Assembly (NCBI GenBank): GCA_022605955.1
Contig: JAKCOZ010000058.1
Location: 868,001 to 932,000 of the forward strand
DNA: 64,000 nucleotides
Direction of reading: 5' to 3'
DNA from: Rallus limicola
Taxonomy: Eukaryota > Chordata > Aves > Gruiformes > Rallidae
Positions within the stretch are counted from its first letter, which is position 1. Each line of letters starts with the position of its first letter. The notes beneath the pieces are model-generated. The model saw nothing but the letters and a program-made list of their open reading frames with translations. It searched no databases and was not told where the DNA came from. A program made the translations under genes and the position numbers. This document shows, one piece after another, positions 40,401 through 53,923 of this stretch.

Positions 40401-43400
40401 AATGTGAAATAATTAGCATATGAAGATAAGGAAAACTTTCTAGCAGCTTCATCTCCCATAAAAAGAATTGTGCATTTGCTCCCCAGGTGCGTTAGCTGTT
40501 TCTGGGTGAGCATAAGAATGCATGGGTGACTGTGGGTATGTGAGAGCAGGCAAGTGAAAGATAAGGAAAAGCTGATACTACTGGAGAAAACAATTCACAG
40601 ATGTTTGCCAGTAACATGAAGTGTTATTAAACAATGTCACATAATACTAAAAATTAAAACACAGTAGTAAAAAGTGCTAGGAATGGAGGAATGATTAAGT
40701 AAAAGCAGTGACTGATCTCTCTTCTATGTCCTATTGCATATTCAAGTTTTTACCCTCTCAGATAAATCATCTGATCAGTGAAAAAGTTCACTGTCATGGC
40801 AGGGACCACAGACTCATCAGTACATGAAACAGAATTAAAGCTGAATTTCAGATTACATATCAACAGCAATCAGCATTACATACTGTAAATGCTTACTACT
40901 GAAACTATTTATTGAAAGAAGAAACTGGTAAGGCTGCAATACATCATATTCACAGCTTCATGAGATCTACCCACAATTTTCAGGACACTGGAACAACATC
41001 TAAGTTGAAATTAAGCAGTAAATTGAGGATACAAGTACATCCCCTCATGAACTCAAATCCTGAATTCAAAATGACTGATCATGGAATGAGATGGATACAC
41101 ACTGGGAAAGGCTTTTGTGATGTTCTGACAGCAAAAGTCCATCTGAGTCAGTCAACTAAAAATATAGTCTAAAAAATGGAAGAGGTGTGACTTACTGACA
41201 AGTCTTCTCACCCACTCTTTTATAGACTTAGAACATGATAGATAGAAAATGGAAAAACATTTGGGTAAATTGTAATTAGGACCGCACACACAAATTAGTA
41301 ATAGAACAGTGAGGGAGCTCCTGCAATGCAACAGCTCAGGTCTCAGCTAGGAAACACAGCAAGGGGGAAGAGGATGAGCCATAAGAGGCCCCAACATAGA
41401 GAGGGGACAGGAGACTCCCTGGATCCTGCTTCTTCTCCAGTGTCAACAGTCCTGCTGTAGCACTGATCTGCATGGAGAAAAGATATGATAGGAGAGCAAG
41501 GAATGCCAATGTGAAGTCTCAAGGTGTGCTCAGATACTCACTCAATTATTTTTTCTTTCCCTCTTTTCTTGGAAAACTTTTAAAACAGGGTTTTCAAAGC
41601 CATATGTTCTGAGACTCCAAATCCTTTAGACATCTTTGAAAATCTCCAATTTGCTAAGTGCTTTGTTTACTTCAGCAAGCATTTCAATTGCCTTACTCAG
41701 AAAGAAGGCTAATAAGTTCTTTTTTCCGTTAAAGTGACTGAAAAGCTGGGGTCCGTTCTCAGGTGCTTCTGCTTAGGTTTAACATTTGGAGAGCTGTCAT
41801 ATCAAAGAGGACATAATTTCTAAGTATCTTGAAGGATGATGTTCTCATCCCAAATACCCAAATTAAATACATGACATATATAAAGCACCCAAAAGTTGGT
41901 TGTGGTTTTTGGGGGTTTTTTTGGTGTCTGTGGACTGAGGAGTTTCTCAGTTGGTTCCCTTTGTCTTAAATCTTTAGGGAGGCAGAAAAAGTTCTTGTTT
42001 TCCAAATAACCTACTTGGTTAGTCCTGGTCCTCAAATTCGAGTTTTGCGAATAAGTCTAGCTCACTGAGGGTGCAATGTGGTCACCACGGTGGTGAAAAC
42101 TGTTCAGTAAAAGCTCACGCAAGAGAAATGGAAAATGAAAATGATATGCACAGAATCACTGTCCACATTGCACTAGACCAGAAAAGAGCGAATGTACAGA
42201 ATACGCTTTGTGCGAGCAGGAATCAGGACAGCTAACCCAGACATAACAAATTTTAAAACAGCAGTGAAAAACCAAAAGAAGACAGGGAAATTTGATGAAT
42301 ATGAAACCAACTCAGGAGAGCTGTCACATAGGCTGGCTTGTATGCTTTAGAAAGGGAACCATCCTATTTGCACCCATTGGTGTTTCAACAGGAAGGCTAC
42401 GCATAGCTGTACCTGAGCTCGCTGGTGTTGCAATCAGCTGGAATTCTCCTTAAATCTGTCTCCCTGTGTCCAGATAAGGTGACCTACTAATCCCGTCTGT
42501 CCCTGCAGCAGGTGAGTCTGGCCTTCTTACAGAAGACCGCAGGATGCCTTCTATGACTAACCACCAGTGATGCTATGGCATGACAATGACAGATGGAGTG
42601 ACCTGGTCATGAACAGTGAGCTTTTCATAGCTGTTAATACACATGGCAGACAAATGCATGGAGAGCCATGCTCGGCTCTCTCCCCCTTGAATACCAAGTG
42701 GGTTCACCCCTAAACAAATCTTTAATGCATTTCTGGTGTTTGGTCAGCAGTTTTCACTTTGGGTGAGAACTCAAAGCAACTCTTAAAATGCAGAAGAAAA
42801 TGTATTCTTGGGGAATTAGCAGTTTCATTTGGCTTTTGTTTTGTTGCTTAGTGGTAAAGCTTCAGATCTGCCCCAGCAACAGAGTTGAAGAGTTGAATAA
42901 ATAGGAGAACCTAATTAATATACAATAAAAATAATGTTGGCAAACATCTGAGGAAAGAGAAAAGTCCCAAGGGTAGGTAGTCATTGAACTGACCACAAAA
43001 ATCAATACACTAACAGCAATTGTGTGCTTCAGCAATTGCAATCTACATTCCAAGGCATGGTAGTCAAAGGAATTTGAATTATACTTCTAGTCTTCTAATA
43101 GGTATTCTAGTCTGTCTTTCAAGATTCCAGACCAGTAAATGTGGTGCCTGTTGTGTTTATTTTTTTCATACTTGTCCACTCAGAGTGACAACCAAAAACT
43201 ACCTCTCAGGCACTAGAGTGCTGAAGGATAAGGCTTGAATAATTATATATTTCCAGCAATCATTTCAAATTACTTGGAAGATGTTAAAAAATGCTTGGAA
43301 TTGTTGAATTCTTTCTGTTTGACACCATCCATTGAAAATAAAACCATGTGAACTCTTGCAATCTGTCATATTGCTTCTTAGATGTGCTTCTGGTACTTCA

Positions 43401-45402
43401 CATCAGTCACAGATGATAGGCCATGCTCAAGGGATTACATCTCCTGTGATGGACTCCCAGTGTACAACCAGAGAACAGGCTGTGTGTTGTAGACCAAGGG
43501 TGGTCCCTACAGTGGAATGGAGGCAGCAGGTACCTCAACTACCTCTCTTGTGAGGCATTAAACCAGCTGAAGAAATATACAGCAAGCAGACTCAAAGGGA
43601 AGATGTTCTTATGCTGTTCAGCACAACTGAAACCTTTGTTTCAGATTAACCAGACTCAAAATTAAATACATCATTTGCCTTTTCTTCCAATAAAAGATAA
43701 AACTGCTAAAAAAATCTCTAAAGAAAAATGTAAGTTTTTCAAGACAAGTTTTGTTAAAATGATGTTTGCAGAAAATGTAATAAATAGTCATATAAAACAA
43801 AGAAGTCCTCAGTCATTTGTAAACTGCTTGAAACTGTTGCAAAACCTAATCCTCTCAAGAGATATCCTGTGTCTACACTACAAAAATAAATCACTTGGGT
43901 GATTTTCAAACTATTTTAGCTTCCAAGTTCACACCAGAATACCAAAGATAGTTTTCAAATTGGAAACTATAAGGGCAAGCATAACCAAAATTTTACTTAA
44001 ACAGTATCTCAGTTTTTGTTATTTTCTAAGCTGGATCAAACACTTTTATGTACTGTCAGAAAATTTCAGATGCATGTCTTATCACACAACATCCCAGCAA
44101 CCTTACTATGTGTTCTCAAATTGTAATTTTTAACAGCAGGTCTAAATTTAAAATAGATGGATGTGTGAGATGCCCATTGCTATATTAATATGTGAGCATC
44201 AAAACAACTGTCCCTGATGAAATATTGCTGCTGAGACATTGTAATATAAAACAAAATACGGAGATGTCATGTATAGAAACAGGACTTAGCAACAAAAACT
44301 AAGTGGAAAAATAGTCAAGAGATTTTGCAGAGGTCATGGTACCAAAACCCTTTTTAACTGTTGTAGTAATAGTTGTAATAAATAGCAAAGCTTTCCCTAA
44401 AGCCACAGAAGGGCAAGCATACCAGAAGCCCTGTCATTTGCCATTCCTTATGCATCCCACTGTGAAAACTTCCATGTAATCTTTGGCTTTATGCCTCTCA
44501 CCCCAAAACTAAAACTGAACAAAAGAATATATTTTCCTGTATATTTCTATCTTACACCTCCCTTTTAGTTATGGACCTACAATTTCCAGGAACATAGGGG
44601 AAAAGCCTGATACTCCTTCAAAAACAGACTCCACTGAAAGATGGTCCTCAGAGCCATGAGAACATTGGTAGGTGACTTAAGTGTGCTTAGAGAATTGTTT
44701 TTCTTGGTTTATGTTCAACTTGGATTCCAGTTCCCATTCTGAAGGAAGGACATTACAGACCAATCACTTAAACTAAAGAAAACCCCAAATAAAGGTTGTT
44801 AGGAATAGCCGTCTCTAGTTCTACTCACAAAAAACAAGTTGTGCCAGACACTCTGGGTATAAACATTTCAAAATCAATCGAATCATAGTTTATGATAGGA
44901 GTTATAATAATATTTAGGTAACAGCATTATGGCCAGATTAAAGGTTGACTGTGCATCTAATTTTATATTTAGCAGGTCCCTGAGCTATTCTCACTTTTAG
45001 CACTGTGGTAATAGGATCTTTTTACTAATTAGACGTTAATATGCAACAAAGGAGAAGCACTGGAAAACAAATCCATTTTGGGGCTTCATATAAACAGCTT
45101 TCTTTGAATACAATTAAAGTGTGAGAAATCTAAAGCCAGTCTTAATGCGCTAACCAGAGAGGCGATAAGCCATACAGCAAGCTCCAGACCACTGTAACCT
45201 GAATGCTGGACAAGCAAACTTAATTAGGTCAATATCCAGATGCAGACCATCAGGCCAGAAGAATATTATTTTATAAAGTGAGTGCTTCTCATTTAAAAGG
45301 AAAACCCTAGGGGTACAGCTCCTGCTGCAGGCTGCCCAGGGAAATCAGCATATGCCTGGAAGCAGGAGCAAGGTTTGAGAATGCAGCTCTCTTACCATCA
45401 CA
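37472..45402. other. Unique non-coding sequence
   Basis: About 7.9 kb without a recognised gene or repeat family. Open frames of up to 106 codons (for example 38,475-38,795 and 39,150-39,496) have no family resemblance. A small hairpin with a 7-bp GAGAGCC stem lies near 42,660-42,680. The stretch 44,930-45,260 has two TAATTAG words and a mixed composition that might reflect a conserved enhancer, which I cannot test. Confidence 0.5.
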
Positions 45403-45580
45403 TCAATTTACCCATTTGTTTCTCTGACTCAGTTTCTCTGTTTATGCTGTAGAACTAAAATACTCTCTAGGTTATTTCATAGAATTATTGTGTGAATGAT
45501 TTAACATGAGTATTAAATGTTGTTAGTACAGGACTAAAATATTTGGTAAAACACTGTATTGATAATTATTATTAATAGTA
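45403..45580 (+). mobile_element. MIR-like CORE-SINE relic, 3' half
   Basis: It follows MIR in order. CAATTTACCCATTTGTTTCT corresponds to the AAGTCACTTAACCTCTCT segment. CTGACTCAGTTTCTCTG comes next (consensus GTGCCTCAGTTTCCCCATCTG), then a diverged TAGAACTAAAATACT segment (consensus TGTAAAATGGGAATAAT). GTTATTTCATAGAATTATTG matches the CTACCTCATAGGGTTGTTG core, and TGTGAATGATTTAACATGAG matches GTGAGGATTAAATGAGTTAA. It ends in ATTATTATTAATAG. The conserved core domain is the best preserved part. Confidence 0.62.
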
Positions 45581-48500
45581 CAGTAACATATAGAGGCCTC
45601 ACCTGGATTCAGACTTTCACAAGGCAAAGCACTTCATAACACACCATAGAATGCAGGATTTTTTATAAAAAAATACAGTTCCCAAAAATATATTACAAAG
45701 TGCATACGGAATGGAGGAGGAAGATGCAATGAGTGAAGGCTCACCACAGCTGTAAGGAGATTTTATCATCACATTCATTTATGTAAATACAAAAGGAATT
45801 GAGACATATCTTTAAGATGTGCACCGGAGTACTAAGAATAATACTTCACAACTACAAAGTACCCTTCATCTGAACCTGTTCAAATATTTAAAGATCGTAA
45901 ATTGAGACATCCCATCTTTGAGACATAAGGAATCACTATGGTTTTTAGAGTAATTAATTTATATAAAGACAGTGGATTCAGATGAAGAAGCCATGGCTGT
46001 GTTGAACTCCGTAGTTCTGTCACCAATTTCAATCAAAGCTGGGATTTTACTCAGTACTGTGAGGCTGGAAGAGACTTCTACGATAATGAGATCTGTCCTT
46101 GTGGATGAACTGAAGCACATTTTTCCCAAAGACATAATGATGAGTTGCAAATCAGCATGACTTTGGGATAATCATATTACTGAAGACAACAAACAGTGCT
46201 TTGTTTTGTTTCTAAGCTAGAGACTTCTCGCTGCCGTCAGCTTGCTGATACTTGGGTTTTGATTTTCTTTCCTCTGTAGAAAATCTCTTCCTGGAGTTTG
46301 GTTTGTGGTTGAGAGGCACCCACCTGTATCAAATCTGCCCCCCAGATTTATTTGTCTCTCCATTTATTTGTCTGCACCCAAGTGACTTAGCAGGTACCCA
46401 AAGGTAAGACTGGAGTTGATGTGTTCCACTTGATTTCCATTTTATTGATTAAATGGGGTAAGTGTCACATGGTATAGGGATGAGAAGATTCCTTGGGAAA
46501 AAACAAACAGCAATGTTTTGGAGGCACAAGTCCATTCACATTGTCAATGTGCAATGAAATACTGTCTCAGAACTAGTGAGACAACCACGACAATGCATGT
46601 AGTAAAATGTTTTTTAAGTGCTTTAGGATTCTGTTTGGAGGTTAACAATTTTCCCAGTATGGGGTCAGCTTTCAGCAACTTTTTCCATGCAAACACATGT
46701 TGCTAGCAACATAAATATGCTAAGCTTTAGTTAGAATGTACACATTTCATTTTTATGATAGTGACTAATACCCCTGGCCTGTAAAAAAAAAAGCCAAACC
46801 TCATTCCAACTGCAATATGTATTATGGAATCTCATAAAATATTTTACATTTCAGAAATAAATTGAAATATGAGGTTGAATGTGTTCTTTATTATTTGTAG
46901 AAATATTAAAGACACAGCTTTTCAGATTTATGCTCTATTAAAGCTCTAGTATTCTTGAAGAATGACAAAATGTCAATAGATCAATCATGTAACAATTTTC
47001 AGCTTCCATTCTGTATTTCTAAGATCTTTCCCATTTTTCTAACCTTATTAAAACAGGGTCCTTTACATCTTAAATTCTGAGGTTATCTGTAAATAATCCC
47101 CTTTACATTAGTAAGTACACTAATGTCTTGGCCTTTTCCTTTTTTAATATTACAGTTTCAATTATTTGTGGGTTCATAGATCTCCTGCATTCCTTAAGTC
47201 AGAACCAGTGTAACCTGAAACTGTTATACCATCCTGGGTAACTAGAAGATTATTATAGCTTCCTCTCAATGCTTAAAATATTTATCAGGCTAAAAAGGGC
47301 TTGCATTTGTTTTTCTGCTTAAACACCACAAGACAGAAAGAGTTATTTTCCCTACTGAGATCTTGCACGTAGCATATCTGAAAGGGATAGACACTGGGAT
47401 GGTCTTGTCTTAGTCTGTATTTCCTAATTTTATAAAGTCAGTGTTTTAGAGACGGCCTCAAATCCAGATTCATGACAGGAATTGCTCCACCAGGGAAGTG
47501 TGCTTTGGGTCACACTGTGACTATGACTGTGGACTATTATCAGATTTGGTGGGATTTGACAGGAGCGACAACGTCTCTTCAAGCAAGGCCTGTGATCCAA
47601 ATCGCAGAGCTATCACACAGGGCAGAAGTGGAATGCATTAGGCAAACTATGTGAGAAACTCTAAAAGGAACAGAAAAGCCTTTTGCCGATCACATATGGT
47701 AGAGGCCGTGCACTGCATGCATGTGAAGAGCAGAAAAGAGGGAGGCTGAAATCAAAACCTGAGACATGGTCACAGAGCTGGGTCAAGGTCACAGGCCTGA
47801 CATAACGAGATATCACAGGCCATGGATGAGAGGCCTGGGCAGATCTATCTGACAGCAGCTTTGACTACATAATAACCCAAGCCATTGCAAAAACATATTT
47901 ACCCTAAAAATGTCAAAGAGGAAAAAACTGAAAATGTTAAGTCTCATAGTCAAACGATGATGGCTGAACAGTGACACAAATTCTACTTATAGAACATATG
48001 GCAATAATTCATGGGCAGATCAAAATAAATCAAACCAAAAGATATATTCAAAGTGAAGCTATCAGCAAACACATTAAAATTAAACTATGTAATATTCTCT
48101 CTCATTGCTGTTCTCTGCCCAGACAGTCGCTAATACAGATACACAGAGAGGCAACTGTATGCCCCAGTCAGAAACTTAAGACAACTTCTAGAATACTTAG
48201 CCATTTCAGTACAAAAATGACCAGAGCAATACTAAATCATACCTCCCCACTCAACCACCCACTTACACAATAAGACATCCCAGGTCCCAAATAACAAATC
48301 TAATATTTTTCAGTGTCCTAAATCATCAGATTACCGTATCTCCATGATCTTACATAGTTTAAACGAGGAGGGAAAAAACAAACCAAACAAAAAAGGCACA
48401 AGCACACAAGCAAAAAAATTCCTGTTCTCTTCTAATAAGAATACCAGAGTGCAAAGGGTGTATAATCTCCCCGTCTGAGCTGTCATGAATAGGGCTCTAA

Positions 48501-48589
48501 AACCTCTGTGATAAGATTATGTTTTCTGACAAAAAGAAAAAAATCCTTTAGATACGCCCTGCAGATGAAAGTTGAGAAATTCTGCTTTA
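45581..48589. other. Unique non-coding sequence
   Basis: No gene is recognised. A 62-codon open frame at 45,972-46,160 is matched by an open frame on the other strand over the same bases, which is usual for chance frames. A segment at about 46,060-46,105 weakly recalls a reversed CR1 tail but is too short to call. Confidence 0.5.
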
Positions 48590-48695
48590 AGTATTGATAT
48601 TATTTTAAAAATGCTTTGCAATAAGAGCTGAGGCATTCAATGTACTTTACAAATGAATTCCCCTCCTTTTAAAGAAACTGAAATAAGAGATTGGC
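48590..48695 (-). mobile_element. MIR-like CORE-SINE relic, reverse orientation
   Basis: Plus-strand order fits the reverse complement of the MIR 3' half. A TATTATTTTAAAAATGCTTT segment comes first, then GAGCTGAGGCATTCAATG and TACTTTACAAATGAATT (consensus GCGCTTTACAAACATTAATT). These are followed by CCCCTCCTTTTAAAGAAACT and GAAATAAGAGATTGGCAG (consensus CCCATTTTACAGATGGGGAAACTGAGGCA). Several blocks are colinear, although the GTGAGGTAGGTA core segment is deleted. Confidence 0.48.
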
Positions 48696-51600
48696 AGCAT
48701 GGAGAAAATGAGGAAGAAAAGAAGGAAATCTGCAAGTCATCATTGCACAAGTGACTCACAGATTATCCTTACATTTTCTGACTCTTTTCCATAAAATGTG
48801 GCAGAAGAAACATTGTAAAGCAAAAGAGCAGAGGGCTGAGCATGGAGCATGTCAGACAGCTGAAATTAAATGAGAGGTCAGCAGTATTTCCAGGCTGACA
48901 TGCCAAAGCACAATTTCCTTTTCCAAATTGGAGGTTAAGTGGGCCAGAAGAAACTCCACAGTAACTGGAAGATGCAAAGGAGGGAATGGAAAGGAGGGAA
49001 GAGGAAAACTTACTTATGAATGATACAGACAAGCAAAAGAGTTCAGGGTGGAAAAGAGAACGGGAGGTTTATCCACAAAGGAACTTTTTTGGACCTTAAT
49101 GAGTGCAGTTACTACAGAATAGAGACAGAAGATGACAGACAGAAGTAGGTTATACCTGTTGCTGGACATGAGGAGGCAGCACCTGGGGCAACAGCTGCAA
49201 ATTATTTACTCAGTAAGCTTTGAGGTGAAGCAAAACAACGAGATACAAGGTAGAAAACAGAGGGACAAGATGAAGTCCCAGAGAAGTTGTTTAATTAGAG
49301 ATAGAAAATAATCTACCTGGACTTGGAGAAAAATATGTAAGATGAAGAAATGTAGCATTAAGTCAGGATGGACGGCTGACATCTTTCTCTCCTAGTTGTG
49401 ACTGTATGGCTAAATGCACACACAGGCAGTAGGTCTTGTCTTGCTGATTCCTTTCAAGCCACATTATAAATCAAGTAGTAATCCCTATTACTATCTCTCT
49501 GAACTAGCATTCCCTCAGGGCATGTAAATTTCCTCTGCATATTGAAGTAATTTTGCTCATTGCTTGCTCTCCAACAAGTTACTGGCTGGACCATTTTGTA
49601 ACTGTCAGTATTTTGACAGTGCATGAGCATTTACTTATATGCCATCCTTACCTTAGAGATTAAACTTCTCACTGGCCTGCAGCACACCAGCCAAGGGCTC
49701 ATCAGCACAGCAAGGAAAAAATGGGTCAAAAAATCCAGATAGAAAAAATGTTCCAGTTCACTCTATTACATGAGCACAACCTTCCCACTGTCAGAGCCAC
49801 TTTCCACTTCATCAGAGCATTGCTGTTCACAGAGACACAAAAATGTAGCTTCCATAAGAATTTTGCTTGAAGGTTTAGATCTAGTCTCACCAAACTGTAC
49901 TTAGCATTGAGTATATCAGTAACAATGGGGAAAAGAAGAGAGCTTGTGTGCCTTTCAAGAATTAAATGTGTGTTTACATTCCTCATGAGAGAATGGAAGA
50001 CAGAAAAGGTATACCCAGATCTTTGGGAGGAGAATAAAAGCATGCTTGGATCTCAGAGAATGAGACCTCAGGAGTCCATGTATGGGTCTTAGCAGAAAGA
50101 ATCTACCTTGGCCCTGCGAGGAAAACAGCGAGGGATTTATAAGTGGATTCCAACAGAGCAGAGCAAGGCTGGCAGAAACATAAATCACGTGCCTATATCC
50201 TAGTGAGAGGAAGTTGATGTTGCACATAAAAAAAAAGTGCTTTTTAGCAATGTCATTTACAGGTCATTTGTGCATGCTGCCTTTTGCCTGGCATTGGTGA
50301 TTTGGGGCAACTAGGTGTACCTCCACTCTCTGGCTGATGAGAGATTAGAAGGGTTCCCTACATGATTTAGGAAGTTAGCATTTCTTCACATCTCTTACAT
50401 AGGAAACTTGCTTCATTTTTATAACTGGATTTTCAAAGAGCTGATTCAAAAGACCCCGCTTAACAGACAATAATATAAACCTACCCATTTTTTTGAAAGC
50501 AGCAAATTCCCCACCAGAAAAACATTCTGTGTGCATGCAGGGCTCTGACCCTCTTAATTTCTTTAATTTAGTTAGCCAAGCTTCAATCTTACAATTACCC
50601 AATTTTAGGCACTTTTGTTTGAAAATTCTGGAAAGTATGACTTAAATGAAGTCATGGAGCATGTTAGAATGCCAATCTCTATGTTTCTTACACTTGGCGC
50701 ACTGGAATACATTCCTCCCTACAGGGCAAATACATTTTCCATCTATTTCTTTAATACTGTAATTCTCAAATGGAAGCCACACACTACTGATAAACAGCGT
50801 ATCGAAACTGCCACAGAAAAAAAAAATCTGCCACTTTGTTTTGCAGGCTCAAGTCAATGTAACAGTATAAGCCACTTATCCTTTAATCTTCTTTTCATAG
50901 TAGCAGAACACTCAGAAACACACTATCCTGAATTTCCTTTAGTAGGTGTTCAGTATCAGCAGGCTCCCATTAAACCAGGCCGCCTTTTCTTCCCTTGATA
51001 ACTGTACTCACACCAAGGACAAGGTGGGATCCTCTGTGTTTCAATCCTGAATGACCTTCCAGAGCAGGAGTAGCAGCAATTACATGTTACCATTATGAGT
51101 GCTCCCACTAGGAAGACAGGTTAGCATTTTATATGTCATTTAATTTTGTTCTTAGCGGCAGCTAATATCTGTTCTTTACCTGCGGAGCAGGAACCATGAA
51201 AGACTACAGCAATATTTCCTGTTTTGATCTTCTATGGTTTACTTTATTTTCAACCATCAAGTGTGACTCTAAAATGCAGTACAATATCCCATCAGTTTGA
51301 GGTAGGAAGAAGAATTAGAAAGACTACGTCTACATGACTGAGCAGCTGGTGCTCAGTCCTCTGCATCCCCACTGTACTTCAGATTAAACTTAATCTGTTT
51401 CCTTGGATCAAAATATCCCCACCATGTATGTGGTGTGAAGCTCTCTAGTAGATTGATCCTTGTTTCAGACCCCCCATGCTCCCTTTGGGATTTTAAATCC
51501 TCTGGACAAGTACCCCATTTTTAGCTTTTAGATTCTTCTGAGAAGACTCTGTTTAACATAAGAAATGTATAAACAGCTGTTAAGTGGGGACAATCAGAGG

Positions 51601-53773
51601 ACTCATTCCAAAGCTGCTCTGCTTCTCTGCATCAAAATGCTAACATAGAACCACCTTTTATTTGGGCTGCAATGGGATAATTAAAAATAAACAAATAGCA
51701 CTGAAAAAAAAAAGTTGAATAATGGGAGTAAGTTTGCATTGGATATGGAACATCAAAAGGTGTAGAGCTATGAAGAGAGGGACTTATGCTTGAGCACTCT
51801 GGTGATTGCATGGATAGTTTCATATGGGAAATCTGGGGCCCATCACCTAATTGTAAGGTATAGTCTTGTCTGTCTCCGTGTAGGCAGTGGACCGAAATTA
51901 TTTTTTGCTTTGATCCCATTTTTTTCCACTGAAAATTACTGTCTGAGGAGATGCATACAAAACTTCACAAATAAATTTCCTGCATCATTTTATGATCAGC
52001 AAAGAGACACATTTGTGACTTGAAATTCTACCCAACTGTTGTAGTTGCGTGAATATACTAATGGGAATATTATTTTCCCATTCTGAGATCCAGCAGTTTT
52101 CTACCCTGTTGGTTTTCCAACTTGTTCATCTTTTTCAGTCCAATAAAGCCATAATATTTGCTAAAGGCATTCAACCCTGATGGGCTAAGACATTGTGGTA
52201 TGTAAAAGCTAAATTATTTGGCTGAGTTTTGGAAGTGATTTGTGGTCCTGGGAATTACTAACTGCCAAAATATTTTAAAAGAAATGTCTGTACAAAAGAG
52301 TATCTATCAGAAATATTCTTGTTTGAAAATATCCTTTTACATTTTGAAAAATTATATAATTTCTCTTTTAAAAGTAATTACAGCAACCAAATGAACATGG
52401 GTTTTTTTTTGTTAACCTGAGGTTAAGTTGACCCTTTATTCATATATTAAAATGTTAGTCAAGACTCCTGTTATCAGATTTTATGAATGGATAGAAGCTT
52501 ATGTAAATGGTACTCTTATACTCTCAAAAGACTGGGAGTGATTCTTCAGGATGGGGACAATGTAATTCAGGTGATACAGTGCTTAACACTTCTATAGACA
52601 CAGTTCAACAGAAAATTAGGTAGTTTTAAAATCTTTTGAAATTCACTTGTAAGTAGTAATGTCATTAGAGCAGCTATTGGAAGTGCTAATGCAAGCTTCT
52701 TTTCGAGTGGGATGGTGATATGAATTCCCTGCATTGAAGCGTAACATAAAGCCTGAGCCCTGGCATTCCTTTAGCTCTTGTATGTGCACTAGAAGCAGGG
52801 TAGGTGTGACATGTTAGGCTTTAGGTTGACTGAGGAGATTCTCTAGTCAGCCAGCCACTTCTGTTTAGTTCATCAAATAACCTGCAGAAGCATGAAAAAA
52901 ATATTTTCAAAAAAGGGCTGCATTTCCTGTCAGATTGGCAGTTTTGTCATAATCAAGTCTATGCTAAAAACATGGTAATTCTGTTTACAGGCCACAACCA
53001 AATCACTAGGCAAAGGACAACATGGAGAATAAACCAGCTTGAAAACCATTACTAACACTGTAACATGACTTTCCAAGAAGGAGAAAAGAGAAGTGAAATA
53101 AAAGGAGTACTAAACTGTAAAGGATTATGTTATACTTTGGTTCCAGCTGAGGTTTTATTAGTCTAAATTGTCTGGTCTACACCAAATATTAATAAACATA
53201 TACAAGAGCTTAGAGGTCTCTAGATGTTAAATAATTTATTTGGTATCCAAGTTAGAACCATAAACTGAAATACAGAGTGTTAATAATAATTTAAGGCAGC
53301 CAAACCAGTTCAAAAGTGCAGCCAGGAAGGGTTCTGAAAACAGAATGTTACTGATCCAAATTCACAGTTCAGATCCAAACCAATCCAGATCTATAGCTCA
53401 ATTTAATGTATTTTGAAACAGAGGACAAAAAGAGAGGTAATATGTACTGAAGACATGAGAAAAATTGGAAGGAACTACAACACTCCTAGCAACATTTTAA
53501 AATTAAAACTCTATACATCTAAAAGAAACTGCAAAGTATTTTCTCTTGCTATTTCTACTCTAAACTTGAGAATTTTTTTAACCAGAAGAGGAGACCAAAA
53601 ACATGCAATAGACTTGAATACCTTTATTAATAACATCTGGAATAATGCAAGCTATTATCAGCGTCCAAAATGCACTTCTGTGGGAAAAGGAGTCTCATCC
53701 ATCCTCCCAGATAGATCACCACATCACTTGAACATTGGAAGGACTTTTAATATTCCTCCAGTGCCTCAAATGA
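48696..53773. other. Unique non-coding sequence
   Basis: About 5 kb with no recognised exon or repeat family. The 127-codon frame at 50,615-50,998 and the 125-codon frame at 53,413-53,790 have no recognisable domain; the end of the latter runs into the MIR-like relic at 53,774, which argues against its being a gene. Confidence 0.55.
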
Positions 53774-53923
53774 TGGTCGCTCCGTGGTAAAGGTGTTAGA
53801 CTTGAGGAACCAACAGCTTGATTTAGGCTGCAAATTCCAGCCATACCATCCCCAGGTTCTTCAGAAATTGCTCTTACTTCTTACAAAGTAACTGAAAATT
53901 AAAATATAAAGGAGATATGATAC
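53774..53923 (+). mobile_element. MIR-like CORE-SINE relic, near full length
   Basis: The head GTCGCTCCGTGGTAAAGGTG then TTAGACTTGAGG matches the tRNA-derived A-box region (consensus like GCTCAGTGGTTAAGGTGCTGG). GGCTGCAAATTCCAGCC lies where the B box and following GGTTCAAATCCC segment belong. GCCATACCATCCCCAGGTTC and GAAATTGCTCTTACTTCTTA match the GACCTTGGGCAAGTCACTTA block, and CTGAAAATTAAAATATAAAG with GAGATATGATACC matches the TGTAAAATGGGGATAATAGTACC block. Spacing between blocks is close to that of the family. Confidence 0.55.

Noticed and set aside
42655..42720. Hairpin with a GAGAGCC stem, followed by a GGTTCACCCC word resembling a polymerase III B box
   Set aside because: The stem is only 7 bp, no A box lies at the right spacing and no tRNA fold can be drawn.
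46060..46105. Possible reversed CR1 tail (GAGGCTGGAAGAGACTTCT then GAGATCTGTCC)
   Set aside because: Only about 45 bp of weak resemblance, with no tail motif and no further CR1 sequence on either side.
45972..46160. Overlapping open frames on both strands, which looked like a possible conserved exon
   Set aside because: No convincing splice-site pair around a shared frame and no recognisable protein; double-stranded openness over 60 codons occurs by chance.
50615..50998. 127-codon open frame on the plus strand
   Set aside because: Contains low-information lysine-rich and hydrophobic stretches from AT-rich DNA and no known domain.
53413..53790. 125-codon open frame on the plus strand
   Set aside because: No family resemblance, and its end runs into a MIR-like SINE relic, so it is very unlikely to be a real protein.
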